Source: UBA8516 sp035457865 (lineage in GTDB: Archaea > Thermoproteota > Nitrososphaeria > Nitrososphaerales > Nitrosopumilaceae). From it: a DNA stretch of 64,000 nucleotides. The number at the start of each line of letters is the position of its first letter. Position 1 is the first letter of the stretch. Both the position numbers and the translations under genes were made by a program. Shown here piece after piece: positions 49,662-59,114 of this stretch. The stretch spans positions 1 through 64,000 of the forward strand of contig DATIAR010000082.1 of NCBI GenBank assembly GCA_035457865.1, written 5' to 3'. Under the pieces are notes generated by a model. The model was given only the letters and a program-made list of their open reading frames with translations, ran no database searches and was not told where the DNA came from.

Positions 49662-50105
49662 ATGGCAACAAGATTGAAAGAAGTCAGAAATTTGATAACA
49701 GCTGACGAGTTCTCAGGAAAAACAGTCATAGACAGGGAAGGAATACAATATGGCAAGATAAAACACATACACATAAACCAGAACACACTTGAAGTGACTG
49801 GGATAACTGTCAGTGCAGGATTTCATAAAGACTATGATCTGTCAAGAGATTATATCGACAGGTTCACAGAGGAGTCAGTCTTGCTTTCGACACCACCAAT
49901 AAGATGCGATATCCCTGTTGTAGATATTGATGGCAAAAAGATAGGCAAGATAAAGAAGTTGCACCATGAACCTGACACAAATGAGCTAGTATCAATTGAA
50001 GTCACCGAAGGACTCTTTGGCAAACGAATGTTCCCTAAAAGCGAGATTTGGGGAATAGGCGAAAAAGTAATTTTACGACTCACAAAAGACGAGTACAAAG
50101 AGTAA
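49662..50105 (+). CDS. PRC-barrel domain protein, two repeats
   Basis: Two PRC-barrel domains are seen: about 5-75 (LITADEFSGKTVIDREGIQYGKIKHIHIN) and 85-145 (IPVVDIDGKKIGKIKKLHHEPDTNELVSIEVTEGLFGKRMFPKSEI). PRC barrels bind RNA or proteins, for example RimM in ribosome assembly or subunits of photosynthetic reaction centres; archaeal free-standing ones such as CdvA partners are also known. Start ATG at 49662 lies 28 bases from TTATACA; an in-frame ATG upstream at 49554 would add 36 residues without PRC resemblance and would overlap a convergent gene. Function is not assigned. Confidence 0.8.
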   Translation: MATRLKEVRNLITADEFSGKTVIDREGIQYGKIKHIHINQNTLEVTGITVSAGFHKDYDLSRDYIDRFTEESVLLSTPPIRCDIPVVDIDGKKIGKIKKLHHEPDTNELVSIEVTEGLFGKRMFPKSEIWGIGEKVILRLTKDEYKE

Positions 50106-50133
50106 ACTCTTCTATTTTTTATTCTGTTAACAA

Positions 50134-50143
50134 TTTATAATAC
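50134..50143 (+). promoter_or_regulatory. Box A promoter of the ABC exporter genes
   Basis: TTTATAATAC is centred about 25 bases before the TTG at 50163. Confidence 0.6.
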
Positions 50144-50162
50144 AAAAAATCCCCTTTTCTTA

Positions 50163-51164
50163 TTGTATTCTATAGAAACAAAGTCTCTTTCGAAAATTTA
50201 TGAAAATGGATTAAAAGCAGTAGATGATGTTTCCATTAAAGTAGATGATGGAGAGATCTTTGGTTTTTTGGGTCCAAACGGAGCTGGGAAAAGTACCACT
50301 ATTATGATTTTAACAACATTGCTAAAGCCAACATTGGGAACAGCACATGTTGCCGGTTATGATGTTGTATTACAAGCAAAAAAAGTCAGAGAAATGATAG
50401 GATATGTACAACAAGATTCTACAGTTGATGAATATCTTACTGGAAGGGAAAACCTTGAATTGCAAGCTAGACTAAACCATCTTCAAAAAGATCTTATAAA
50501 AAGTAGAATAGATGAGATCCTCAATCTAGTCGAACTTTCAGATAGACAGCATGATTCTGTAAATGTCTATTCGGGGGGAATGAGAAAAAGACTTGACATT
50601 GCTGGGGGGTTGTTGCACAGGCCAAAAGTACTGTTTTTGGATGAACCAACGCTAGGACTTGATATCCAAACAAGATACAAAATTTGGGAATATATCAGAA
50701 AAATCCATAAAGAATACGACATGTCAATATTCCTTACAACGCATTATATGGAGGAAGCTGACAGACTTTGCGATAATATCTCAATAATAGATCGTGGAAA
50801 GATCAAAGTTACTAATTCACCGATCTCACTCAAAAACGCACTTGGTAACGATGTTATTGTCTTTGAGATTGATTCTGATACAAAATTAGAAAGCTTCATT
50901 TCTGAAATTCAAAAAATCCAACTTGTAAAAGACGTGAAGACAAATGGAGAGGATGTAACTGTATTTTCAACCAATGGAAACCAAGTAATGCCAAAAATAT
51001 TCGAACTCTCAGCTAAGGTTGGAATAAAAATAGAATCAATCTCACTTACAAAACCAACCCTTGACGATGTCTTCCTTTCATATACTGGAAAAGAACTTCG
51101 TGACGAAAACGGAGGCTATAACAATAAAAAAGAACGTGAAAAGATGAGGAGACTAAGAGCATGA
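50163..51164 (+). CDS. ABC transporter ATP-binding protein (ABC-2 type exporter)
   Basis: Energises export of a drug, lipid or glycan through the permease at 51161. Walker A GPNGAGKST near 37-45, ABC signature YSGGMRKRL, Walker B VLFLDEPTLGLD and the switch His in TTHYMEEADRLC are in order; a C-terminal regulatory segment of about 90 residues follows, as in DrrA/NatA-type proteins. Length 333. The TTG start has no ATG competitor and fits the box A. The stop overlaps the permease ATG by 4 bases. Confidence 0.93.
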   Translation: MYSIETKSLSKIYENGLKAVDDVSIKVDDGEIFGFLGPNGAGKSTTIMILTTLLKPTLGTAHVAGYDVVLQAKKVREMIGYVQQDSTVDEYLTGRENLELQARLNHLQKDLIKSRIDEILNLVELSDRQHDSVNVYSGGMRKRLDIAGGLLHRPKVLFLDEPTLGLDIQTRYKIWEYIRKIHKEYDMSIFLTTHYMEEADRLCDNISIIDRGKIKVTNSPISLKNALGNDVIVFEIDSDTKLESFISEIQKIQLVKDVKTNGEDVTVFSTNGNQVMPKIFELSAKVGIKIESISLTKPTLDDVFLSYTGKELRDENGGYNNKKEREKMRRLRA

Positions 51165-51937
51165 TCATCTCAGACACGTATACGATTTTCTGGCGTGAAA
51201 TGAAACGATACAGAAAATCACGTAGCGGAGTTTTAATAAGATTGATCCAACCAGCAATTTGGATCATAGTTATTGGAAATACTTTTGCAGGAACACAACC
51301 GTTGATAAAATCTGTTGGCTATGATCTATCATACATCGAATTCATGACACCAGGTGTCATAATTCTTACTGCTATTTTTACAAGCATATTTGGTGGAGTA
51401 AACACACTTTGGGATAGAAGATATGGTTTTATGAACAAGGCATTGACATCACCGATTTCTAGATCATCGATTGCACTTGGTAAGATGTTAGCCATTTCTT
51501 TGGTTTCCGCATTACAAGCAAGTTTGATTTTAGGAATTGCGCTTGCAATAGGTGTAAATTTTGTGAATCCTTTGATGATTGTCCCCATAATGTTGATTGT
51601 GATCTTGTTTTCACTTGGATTTTCTGGGATTTCTGTTGTAGTAGCAGCTACTGCTAAATCACAGGAGACATTTTGGGGAATAGTCAATTTTCTTGGTATG
51701 CCCCTTTTTATGTTAAGTCCAGCACTCTTTCCACTTGAACTTGTTCCAGATTGGTTAGCAGTTGTTGCAAAGCTAAATCCAGTTACCTATTCTGTATTAT
51801 TGATTAGAGGGATGATGACTGGAACCACCCAACCAGTTTCTGTGGTTCTAGATCTTGCAGTAATTTCTGGGTTTGTTATTATAATGGTGGCTCTAGCAAG
51901 CTATGTTTTTACAAGAGAAGTCAACAAACCCTTCTAA
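51161..51937 (+). CDS. ABC-2 type transporter permease
   Basis: About six hydrophobic segments cover the 258 residues; FAGTQPLIKSVGYDLSYIEFMTPGVIILTAIFTSIFGG is typical of the DrrB/NodJ-type ABC-2 family, and LSPALFPLELVPDWLAVVAKLNPVTYSVLLIRGMM is the conserved region before the last segment. It pairs with the ATPase upstream to form a homodimeric exporter. The cargo cannot be deduced from sequence. A gap of 76 bases follows before the giant surface protein. Confidence 0.93.
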   Translation: MIISDTYTIFWREMKRYRKSRSGVLIRLIQPAIWIIVIGNTFAGTQPLIKSVGYDLSYIEFMTPGVIILTAIFTSIFGGVNTLWDRRYGFMNKALTSPISRSSIALGKMLAISLVSALQASLILGIALAIGVNFVNPLMIVPIMLIVILFSLGFSGISVVVAATAKSQETFWGIVNFLGMPLFMLSPALFPLELVPDWLAVVAKLNPVTYSVLLIRGMMTGTTQPVSVVLDLAVISGFVIIMVALASYVFTREVNKPF

Positions 51938-52013
51938 ACCCACCAAAAATTGACAAAAACCCAAACAATTCCTAACTCTTGAGATCTTTTTGGTATTTTT
52001 GAATCAATGACAG

Positions 52014-55000
52014 TTGAAGAGGCTTCCCCTAGTAGTATTTGGGATTATAGCTAGTCTAGTGTATAGTACAATTATTCCATATATTGGCGCTGAAACGGCA
52101 CCTTCTTACATAAGACAATGGGGTTCTGAAGGACTTCAGACCACTGGACTTTTCTCCTTTCCTCAAGACTTGGCATTAGATTCTGCAGGAAATGTCTATG
52201 TTACAGATTACGGAAACAGAAGAATCCAAAAGTTTGATAGTGATGGAAACTTTTTACATACTTGGGGAGTAAAGGGTTCTGGAAATGGGCAATTCCAAGT
52301 TCCTGCAGGAATTGCAATTGGAAAAGACTTTGTTTATGTTGTTGACAACGAATTAAACCGTGTTCAAAAGTTTGATACATCTGGGAAATACATTACCCAG
52401 TGGGGAAGCAAAGGAACTGAATCTGGTCAATTTTTGTTACCACAAAACATTGCCGTTGATCCTAATGGTGATGTATATGTAGCAGACACTGGAAATAGCA
52501 GAATCCAGAAATTTTCACCAGATGGAAAATTTTTATTGTCTTTGGGGAGTAGCGGACTTGGTAACGGACAATTTCTTAATCCACGTGGTGTATCTGCAGA
52601 TTCACAAGGAAGTGTATATGTATCAGATTCTGGTAATAACAGAATTCAAAAATTCACATTAGATGGAGTTTTTCTTAAAAGTTTTGATGTATCTTCTGGT
52701 AACAGTTTAAGGTATCCACAAGGATTGGATGTTGATTCTTCTGGTAATATCTATGTAGCAGATACTGGTAACAACCGAATTGTTAAAATTGACAAAGATG
52801 GAAATTCTCTTGCTTCATGGGGAAGTCTGGGAATAACAAATGGTAATTTTAATAATCCAAAAGACGCAGTTGTTGATTCAACGGGAAATGTCTTTGTTGT
52901 AGATAGTAGTAATCATAGAATTCAGAAATTTGGTAAAACATCACAATCAACAACTGAAAGTTCACCTGTACAGCTATCGCCTTTACCAAATGATAAAACA
53001 AATCCAGTAATCACAGCACCTTCTGATATCACAGTTGAGGCAAATGGAATCTTAAGCACTATTTCCATAGGACAGGCAACTGCGACTGATGCCAGTGGAA
53101 TAGCCTCCCTTGTAAATAACGGTCCGGCAAAATTTCCCCTCGGTGCTACTGTAGTAACATGGACAGCAACTGATGCAGCTGGAAATGTTGCCAAGGCAAC
53201 ACAGACCGTCACTGTTGTTGATACGACATCACCAGTTATTGCCGCACCACCTTCTGTGACTGTTGAGGCTTCAAATCCTGACAGTAATTCTGTCGAACTA
53301 GGCAATCCATCTACATCTGATACCGTTGGTGTTGCTGCAGTCACAAATGATGCTCCACCCTTCTTTAAGATCGGTGATACCATAGTTACATGGACAGCAA
53401 CTGATGCAGCTGGTAATAGTGCAAGCTCAAAACAAGTTATTACGGTTCAGGACACAACTAAACCAAAGATCAGTGCACCATCTAATATTACAATTGAAGC
53501 CACAAGTGCTTCCGATAACAATGTAGTTTTAGGAGATGCAACCGTAACTGATAACGGTGAAATTAAATCAATCATAAATGATGGGCTTTCAGTATTTCCA
53601 CTTGGCACAACAATAATTACATGGACCGCAACTGATGCGGCTGGAAATGTTGCAACGGATACACAAACAGTCAAAGTAGTTGATACAACTGCGCCGACTA
53701 TAACTCCACCATCCGATGTAGTATTTGAAGCAATTTCACCAACTGAGAACGCTGTATCAATAGGTCAAGCAATAGCATCTGATATTCAATACGTTACAAT
53801 AACAAACAATGCGCCATCTGTCTTTCCACTTGGAGAAACCATAGTCACATGGAATGCTACTGATACCGGTGGTTACTGGTCAGTAGCAACACAAAAAATT
53901 ACTGTAGTTGATACCACATCTCCAATCCTTATTCCTCCAACAGATGTTACAATAGAAGCTTCAAGTCCAGATCATAATGTAGTTTCTATAGGAGAAGCAA
54001 CTGCACAAGATGCTATTGGAATTTTGTCTGTATCGAACAATGCTCCCTCTGACTTTGTTTTTGGCAAAACTGTTGTAACATGGATGGCAGTAGACATCTC
54101 TGGAAATTCAGTCTCTGCGAATCAAACAATAACAATAGTAGATACCACTCCTCCGCAACTTACAGTACCAAAAGACGTTGTTTCCGAAGCAACAGATCCA
54201 ACATTAAATATAGTACAGATTGGAGATGCAACTGCATTTGATACTATAGGGGTAGATTCTGTTACAAACAACTCACCAGATGCATTTCCAATTGGTCTTA
54301 CCACAGTAACATGGACAGCAAAAGATACTTCAGGAAATATTGTCAATGCTACTCAAACCATTACAGTAAGAGACACCACAAGTCCAATGATTACAGCTCC
54401 ATCTGATATTACAGTAGAAGCCGCAAGCTTATCTGGAAATACTATTTTCATTGGAGAAGCTAATGCAAGCGATATCACAGGAATATCGTCTATTACAAAC
54501 GATGCCCCCTCTGCCTTTCCACTTGGAGAAACCACAGTCACATGGACTGCAACAGATCAGTCAGGTAATTCTGCTCACGCTACTCAAAAAATAACAGTAG
54601 TTGATACGACTGCACCGGCTATAACTGTGCCAGATGATATCGTTTTTGAGGCTTTATCTCCCACAGAAAATATTGTTTCAATAGGTATAGCTAGCGGAAC
54701 TGACATCATTGATTCAAATCCAACAATAACAAACAATGCGCCATCTGTCTTTCCACTTGGAGAAACCATAGTCACATGGACTGCAACAGATGCAGCTGGT
54801 AATAGCGCAATAGGAATACAAAAGATTACGATAGTAGATACTACGACTCCTACAATAGTTGCTCCGGATGATGTTGAAGCAGAAGCAACTTCTGCAACAG
54901 AAAATACAATAACACTAGGTCAAGCAACAGCTGCAGACTTTGTTGGTATTGAATCAATTACAAATGATGCACCTGCTGTATTTCCAGTAGGTGAAACAAT

Positions 55001-56819
55001 AGTTACATGGACTGCAACAGATACAACAGGTCTAGTTGCAATCGCAACACAAAAGGTGATGATAAAAGATACCGCGCCTCCAATTCTAAAAGTTCCTGAG
55101 AGTATTACTGTTGAAGCCACAAGCGAATCAGCAAACATTGTAAACATTGGCGAAGCCAAAGCATCGGATCTGGTTGGCATTCAATCAATTACAAATGATG
55201 CAACAGATGTATTTTCACTCGGATTGACATCTATCACATGGACTGCAACTGATGTTTCAGGACTTTCTTATTCTGCAATTCAAAAAATTACTGTAGTTGA
55301 TACTACATCTCCAATATTGACAGTGCCCGCTGATGTAGTATTTGAAGCAGTGTCTGCAACGAACAATCCTGTTGAGATAGGACAAGCAACTGCAATTGAC
55401 TTGATACGCGTTTCATCTATTACAAACGATGCCCCCTCTGCCTTTCCACTTGGAGAAACCACAGTCACATGGACTGCAACAGATCAGTCAGGTAATTCTA
55501 TCTCTAGTACCCAAAAAGTTACAGTCGTAGATACTACTGCACCTACAATAGTGATACCAGATGATGTAACAATCGAAGCATTATCTCTAGATAATAACGT
55601 GGTATCTCTTGGAGATGCATCCGCAAATGATAATGTTGGTGTAATAGCAATTACAAATGATGCACCAACAGTCTTTGAAGTAGGTAACACCATGGTAGCT
55701 TGGACTGCAACTGATGCAGCTGGAAATATATCTACTGCATCACAAACAGTAACAGTTGTAGATACCACTAAACCATCGATTTTGTCGCCAGAAGATATTT
55801 CTGTTGAAGCAACGGATCCGCTGCAAAACTTTGTAATACTTGGCAATGCTACAGCCTCTGATGCTACAGGTATAGATACTATCACAAATGATGCGCCGAC
55901 AGCATTTGCATTTGGTAAGACAACAGTAACATGGACTGCAACAGATACATCAGGAAACTCCGCAAGCGATACTCAGACCGTAACAGTGATTGATACAACC
56001 TCTCCAAAAATATCTGCACCCGCAGATGTTACTCTAGAAGCAACATCTCTGACAAGTAATATGATATCTATTGGTACGGCAACAGCAAAGGACATTATGG
56101 GAATAGATTCAATTACAAATGATGGGCCAGATACTTTTTCATTTGGAGAAACCATAATCACATGGACTGCAACAGATCCTTCAGGAAACTCTGCAACTGT
56201 AACACAAAAGATAACAGTGATTGATACTACAGGACCAAAATTAACGGTGCCAGATGATCTCACAATAGATGCAACGTCGCTTGAAACAATAGTACCGATT
56301 GGTACGGCAACAGCAGTAGACATCATTGATTCAAATCCAACAATAACAAACAATGCGCCATCTGTCTTTCCACTTGGAGAAACCATAGTCACATGGACTG
56401 CAACGGATCAATTTGGAAATTCGGAAAATCTAAAGCAGACTATAACTGTTCAAGCATGCGGCAAACCGGTGTCATCATTTAATTTGATAATTGGTGGGCA
56501 GCAGGATGATGTTTTGACAGGTACAAACTTGGCTGATTTGATATTTGGTCTAGAAGGTAATGATATTATTACAGGAGAAGAAGGCGATGATTGTATCATT
56601 GCAGGAGAAGGAGATGACATTGTATTTGGAAATGATGGCGAAGACAAGATCGCTGCAGATAATGGTAACGACATTATTCGAGGTGGATCTGGAGAAGACA
56701 AGATAAACGGTAACTCTGGATTTGATATTATCGATGGTGGAGATGATCATGACTCTTGTAACGCTGGTGAAAATACTAATGATGATCTAATAACCAAATG
56801 TGAAACAGGAAAACTCTAA
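52014..56819 (+). CDS. Giant secreted NHL / HYR / RTX-repeat surface protein
   Basis: A signal peptide (LPLVVFGIIASLVYSTIIPYIGAETA) precedes six NHL repeats (about 30-325; units such as PQDLALDSAGNVYVTDYGNRRIQKFD) that should form a beta-propeller. Fifteen tandem HYR-type Ig-like repeats of about 77 residues (330-1480; each with PSDITVEA and WTATDAAGN) follow, then a Ca-binding RTX-like nonapeptide region (1490-1590, GLEGNDIITGEEGDDCIIAG) that usually marks secretion or Ca-dependent folding. No C-terminal membrane anchor is seen. At 1601 residues it is the largest protein here. It may be an adhesion or matrix protein. The start is TTG at 52014. Confidence 0.9.
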   Translation: MKRLPLVVFGIIASLVYSTIIPYIGAETAPSYIRQWGSEGLQTTGLFSFPQDLALDSAGNVYVTDYGNRRIQKFDSDGNFLHTWGVKGSGNGQFQVPAGIAIGKDFVYVVDNELNRVQKFDTSGKYITQWGSKGTESGQFLLPQNIAVDPNGDVYVADTGNSRIQKFSPDGKFLLSLGSSGLGNGQFLNPRGVSADSQGSVYVSDSGNNRIQKFTLDGVFLKSFDVSSGNSLRYPQGLDVDSSGNIYVADTGNNRIVKIDKDGNSLASWGSLGITNGNFNNPKDAVVDSTGNVFVVDSSNHRIQKFGKTSQSTTESSPVQLSPLPNDKTNPVITAPSDITVEANGILSTISIGQATATDASGIASLVNNGPAKFPLGATVVTWTATDAAGNVAKATQTVTVVDTTSPVIAAPPSVTVEASNPDSNSVELGNPSTSDTVGVAAVTNDAPPFFKIGDTIVTWTATDAAGNSASSKQVITVQDTTKPKISAPSNITIEATSASDNNVVLGDATVTDNGEIKSIINDGLSVFPLGTTIITWTATDAAGNVATDTQTVKVVDTTAPTITPPSDVVFEAISPTENAVSIGQAIASDIQYVTITNNAPSVFPLGETIVTWNATDTGGYWSVATQKITVVDTTSPILIPPTDVTIEASSPDHNVVSIGEATAQDAIGILSVSNNAPSDFVFGKTVVTWMAVDISGNSVSANQTITIVDTTPPQLTVPKDVVSEATDPTLNIVQIGDATAFDTIGVDSVTNNSPDAFPIGLTTVTWTAKDTSGNIVNATQTITVRDTTSPMITAPSDITVEAASLSGNTIFIGEANASDITGISSITNDAPSAFPLGETTVTWTATDQSGNSAHATQKITVVDTTAPAITVPDDIVFEALSPTENIVSIGIASGTDIIDSNPTITNNAPSVFPLGETIVTWTATDAAGNSAIGIQKITIVDTTTPTIVAPDDVEAEATSATENTITLGQATAADFVGIESITNDAPAVFPVGETIVTWTATDTTGLVAIATQKVMIKDTAPPILKVPESITVEATSESANIVNIGEAKASDLVGIQSITNDATDVFSLGLTSITWTATDVSGLSYSAIQKITVVDTTSPILTVPADVVFEAVSATNNPVEIGQATAIDLIRVSSITNDAPSAFPLGETTVTWTATDQSGNSISSTQKVTVVDTTAPTIVIPDDVTIEALSLDNNVVSLGDASANDNVGVIAITNDAPTVFEVGNTMVAWTATDAAGNISTASQTVTVVDTTKPSILSPEDISVEATDPLQNFVILGNATASDATGIDTITNDAPTAFAFGKTTVTWTATDTSGNSASDTQTVTVIDTTSPKISAPADVTLEATSLTSNMISIGTATAKDIMGIDSITNDGPDTFSFGETIITWTATDPSGNSATVTQKITVIDTTGPKLTVPDDLTIDATSLETIVPIGTATAVDIIDSNPTITNNAPSVFPLGETIVTWTATDQFGNSENLKQTITVQACGKPVSSFNLIIGGQQDDVLTGTNLADLIFGLEGNDIITGEEGDDCIIAGEGDDIVFGNDGEDKIAADNGNDIIRGGSGEDKINGNSGFDIIDGGDDHDSCNAGENTNDDLITKCETGKL
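53005..56455 (+). repeat. Fifteen tandem HYR-coding repeats, about 231 bases each
   Basis: Each unit codes for about 77 residues and starts near PxI(T/S)xPxDV. Units 7 and 11 share a perfect 84-base stretch (54489-54572 and 55416-55499); units 8 and 15 share a perfect 86-base stretch (54703-54788 and 56319-56404), and unit 4 repeats 58 bases of the same sequence (53796-53853). Other units are diverged, so these identities point to recent copying inside the gene. Confidence 0.93.
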
Positions 56820-56874
56820 CCATTTAATCTAATCAAAAATATATTTTAATACAAAGAGGAATTTCTAGCATAGA

Positions 56875-56882
56875 TTATAATA
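56875..56882 (+). promoter_or_regulatory. Box A promoter of the tetrapyrrole operon
   Basis: TTATAATA is centred 26 bases before the hemL ATG. A 6-base inverted repeat AATATC / GATATT (56882-56887 and 56897-56902) follows it and covers the presumed transcription start, so it could be an operator. Confidence 0.6.
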
Positions 56883-56904
56883 ATATCTGAACTACGGATA
56901 TTCA

Positions 56905-58182
56905 ATGTCAAATTCCAAAAACCTCTTTTTGCGTGCAAAAAAGGTTATTCCATCTGGAATAAATAGTCCTGTAAGATTTTATGATCCGTATCCATTCTTT
57001 GTAAAAAAAGCAAAGGGAAATACAATATGGGATCTTGATGGTAAACATTATCTTGATTTTTGTAATGGCTATGGTGCATTGCTTTTGGGACATAGAAGAA
57101 AAGAAATTGTTGACGCTGTTTTATCACAATTAAACAAAGGTACGCTATATTGTGCACCAACCGACCTTGAAGTAGAATTATCTGAATTGATTAGAGAAAA
57201 TTATCCCTCAATGGAAAAAACTAGACTTGTAAATACAGGAGCTGAAGCAACAATGACTGCAATAAGACTTGCACGTGGTTTTACGAAAAAGAAAAAGATC
57301 ATAAAATTTGAGGGCTGTTACCATGGTGCATATGATTATGTCCTTGTAAAAGCAGGTTCAGGAGCAGCACATAATGGAATTTCTATTTCAGAAGGCGGAT
57401 TAGATGAAGTTTCCAAAAACACACTTGTAATACAATATAACAACTCACAAGAACTAGATTCTGTTCTTGTAAAACAAAAAGATATCGCGGGTGTAATTGT
57501 AGAACCAGTCTTAGCAAACATGGGTCTTGTTTTACCGCAAAAAAACTTTCTTTCTGACATTAGGAAAATAACAAAGGAACATGATGTGCCACTAATTTTC
57601 GATGAAGTTGTGACAGGATTTAGAATGTCACCTGGTGGAGCACAACAGTATTTTTCCATAAAACCTGACATTGTGACACTTGGGAAAGCACTTGGAAACG
57701 GGTTTGTAATTGCTGCAGTAGGTGGAAGAAAAGATATCATGAATAAACTTGTCCCGGAAGGAAAAGTATATCAAGCAAGCACATACGCAGGCAATCCCGT
57801 TTCAGTAGCGGCAGCAATAGCTTCTATCAAAACCATAAACAAATACAAAAACAAACTCTATCCAAAGCTTGACATACTTTGTACTATACTTGTAAGAGCT
57901 ATACGGGATTTAGCAAATGATATGAATATTCCGCATCAGGTCAATTCTATCAGTTCCATGTTTCAGATCTTTTTTACCAATACTGCCGTAACAGACTATG
58001 ATTCAGCCAAAAAAGCTGATGCAAAAAAATTCAACAAATTATTCAAATCATTATTACAAAATGGTATCTTTATAGCACCATCTCAATTTGAAACTATATT
58101 CCTGTCTGATGCCAACACACTAGATGACCTGCATAAAACAATAGAAGCATTTGGCAGATCCCTTAAAGCGGTGAAGAATTGA
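56905..58182 (+). CDS. hemL: Glutamate-1-semialdehyde 2,1-aminomutase
   Basis: This PLP enzyme makes 5-aminolevulinate, the tetrapyrrole precursor, from glutamate-1-semialdehyde. The GSA-AT core is intact: VIPSGINSPVRFYDPYP at the start, EATMTAIRLARGFTKKKKIIKFEGCYHGAYD, DEVVTGFR (Asp 233) and the PLP Lys in TLGKALGNGF (Lys261). Length 425 is normal. It begins the hemL-hemC-cobA-hemD operon and overlaps hemC by 4 bases (TTGA). Confidence 0.95.
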   Translation: MSNSKNLFLRAKKVIPSGINSPVRFYDPYPFFVKKAKGNTIWDLDGKHYLDFCNGYGALLLGHRRKEIVDAVLSQLNKGTLYCAPTDLEVELSELIRENYPSMEKTRLVNTGAEATMTAIRLARGFTKKKKIIKFEGCYHGAYDYVLVKAGSGAAHNGISISEGGLDEVSKNTLVIQYNNSQELDSVLVKQKDIAGVIVEPVLANMGLVLPQKNFLSDIRKITKEHDVPLIFDEVVTGFRMSPGGAQQYFSIKPDIVTLGKALGNGFVIAAVGGRKDIMNKLVPEGKVYQASTYAGNPVSVAAAIASIKTINKYKNKLYPKLDILCTILVRAIRDLANDMNIPHQVNSISSMFQIFFTNTAVTDYDSAKKADAKKFNKLFKSLLQNGIFIAPSQFETIFLSDANTLDDLHKTIEAFGRSLKAVKN

Positions 58183-59114
58183 AGTATAAAATAGGCACCA
58201 GAGGAAGTCTGCTCTCACTTGCGCAGACAAATTGGATTATTTCAGAGCTGAAAAAAAGATCACCTGAGACTGAATTTGAAATTGTTACAATAAAAACTAA
58301 AGGCGATACAGATGCACGACCACTTTTTACAATAAATCAAAAAGGGATATTTGAAAAAGAAATTGACCGTGCCGTTACCGAAAGAAAAGTTGACTTTGCG
58401 GTTCACAGTTTAAAAGATGTACCATCAGAGCTACCTAATGATCTTGTTTTGGCATGCATACCAAAAAGAGAAGATGCAAATGACGTCTTTATCTCAAGAG
58501 ACGGTAGCACACTTCTGACAATAAAAAAGGGAGCAAAGGTTGGAACAAGTAGTTTGCGCCGAGCAGTACAGATATGGAGAATAAGGCCTGATCTTATAGT
58601 AAAACCAATAAGAGGAAATATAGAAACAAGAATAAGAAAAGTAGAACAAGGAGAGTTTGATGCAGTCGTTCTTGCTCAAGCAGGAATTTCAAGGCTTGGG
58701 CTCGATGTAAAGTTTGAAAAGCTCTCTACGAAGAGTTTTCCACCCTCCCCAGGGCAAGGTGCCATCGCCCTAGTCTCAAGAAAAGACAATCATGCTTTAA
58801 TTGAAATATTAAAAAAAATAGAAGATCTTGATTCTAGGTATGCAATAGAAGCTGAAAGGTCGCTTTCCATTTTTGTAGATTCGGGTTGTAGATTCCCAGT
58901 TGGTGCATATGCAGAGAAAAAGGGCAACGAACTGATTCTCAATGTTATAGTATATTCTGTTGATGGTAGCAAATCCATTAATGTGGAAAACAGAGGAGAC
59001 TTTGTACAAGCAATTGAACTTGGAAGACAAGCTGCAACAGAGCTTGCAAAAAAAGGAGTAGCAGAACTTGCAAAAAACTGGAGAGAAAAAGTAGAGGAAT
59101 GGAATAAAAAATGA
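58179..59114 (+). CDS. hemC: Hydroxymethylbilane synthase (porphobilinogen deaminase)
   Basis: It joins four porphobilinogens to hydroxymethylbilane on a dipyrromethane cofactor bound to Cys237 (DSGCRFPVGAYAE). Also seen: GTRGSLLSLAQT, catalytic Asp80 in HSLKDVP, and RRAVQIWRIRPDLIVKPIRGNIETRI, the substrate-binding Arg cluster. Length 311 is typical. The start is TTG at 58179, overlapping the hemL stop. The 3' end overlaps cobA by 4 bases. Confidence 0.95.
   Translation: MKYKIGTRGSLLSLAQTNWIISELKKRSPETEFEIVTIKTKGDTDARPLFTINQKGIFEKEIDRAVTERKVDFAVHSLKDVPSELPNDLVLACIPKREDANDVFISRDGSTLLTIKKGAKVGTSSLRRAVQIWRIRPDLIVKPIRGNIETRIRKVEQGEFDAVVLAQAGISRLGLDVKFEKLSTKSFPPSPGQGAIALVSRKDNHALIEILKKIEDLDSRYAIEAERSLSIFVDSGCRFPVGAYAEKKGNELILNVIVYSVDGSKSINVENRGDFVQAIELGRQAATELAKKGVAELAKNWREKVEEWNKK

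Noticed and set aside
53005..56455. Direct repeats that look like a CRISPR array or tandem non-coding repeat
   Set aside because: The period of about 231 bases encodes HYR domains in one continuous frame, and there are no spacers or cas genes.
52922..56701. Many antisense open frames inside the giant surface protein gene
   Set aside because: They recur with each repeat because of the codon composition of the HYR unit and have no promoter or family resemblance.
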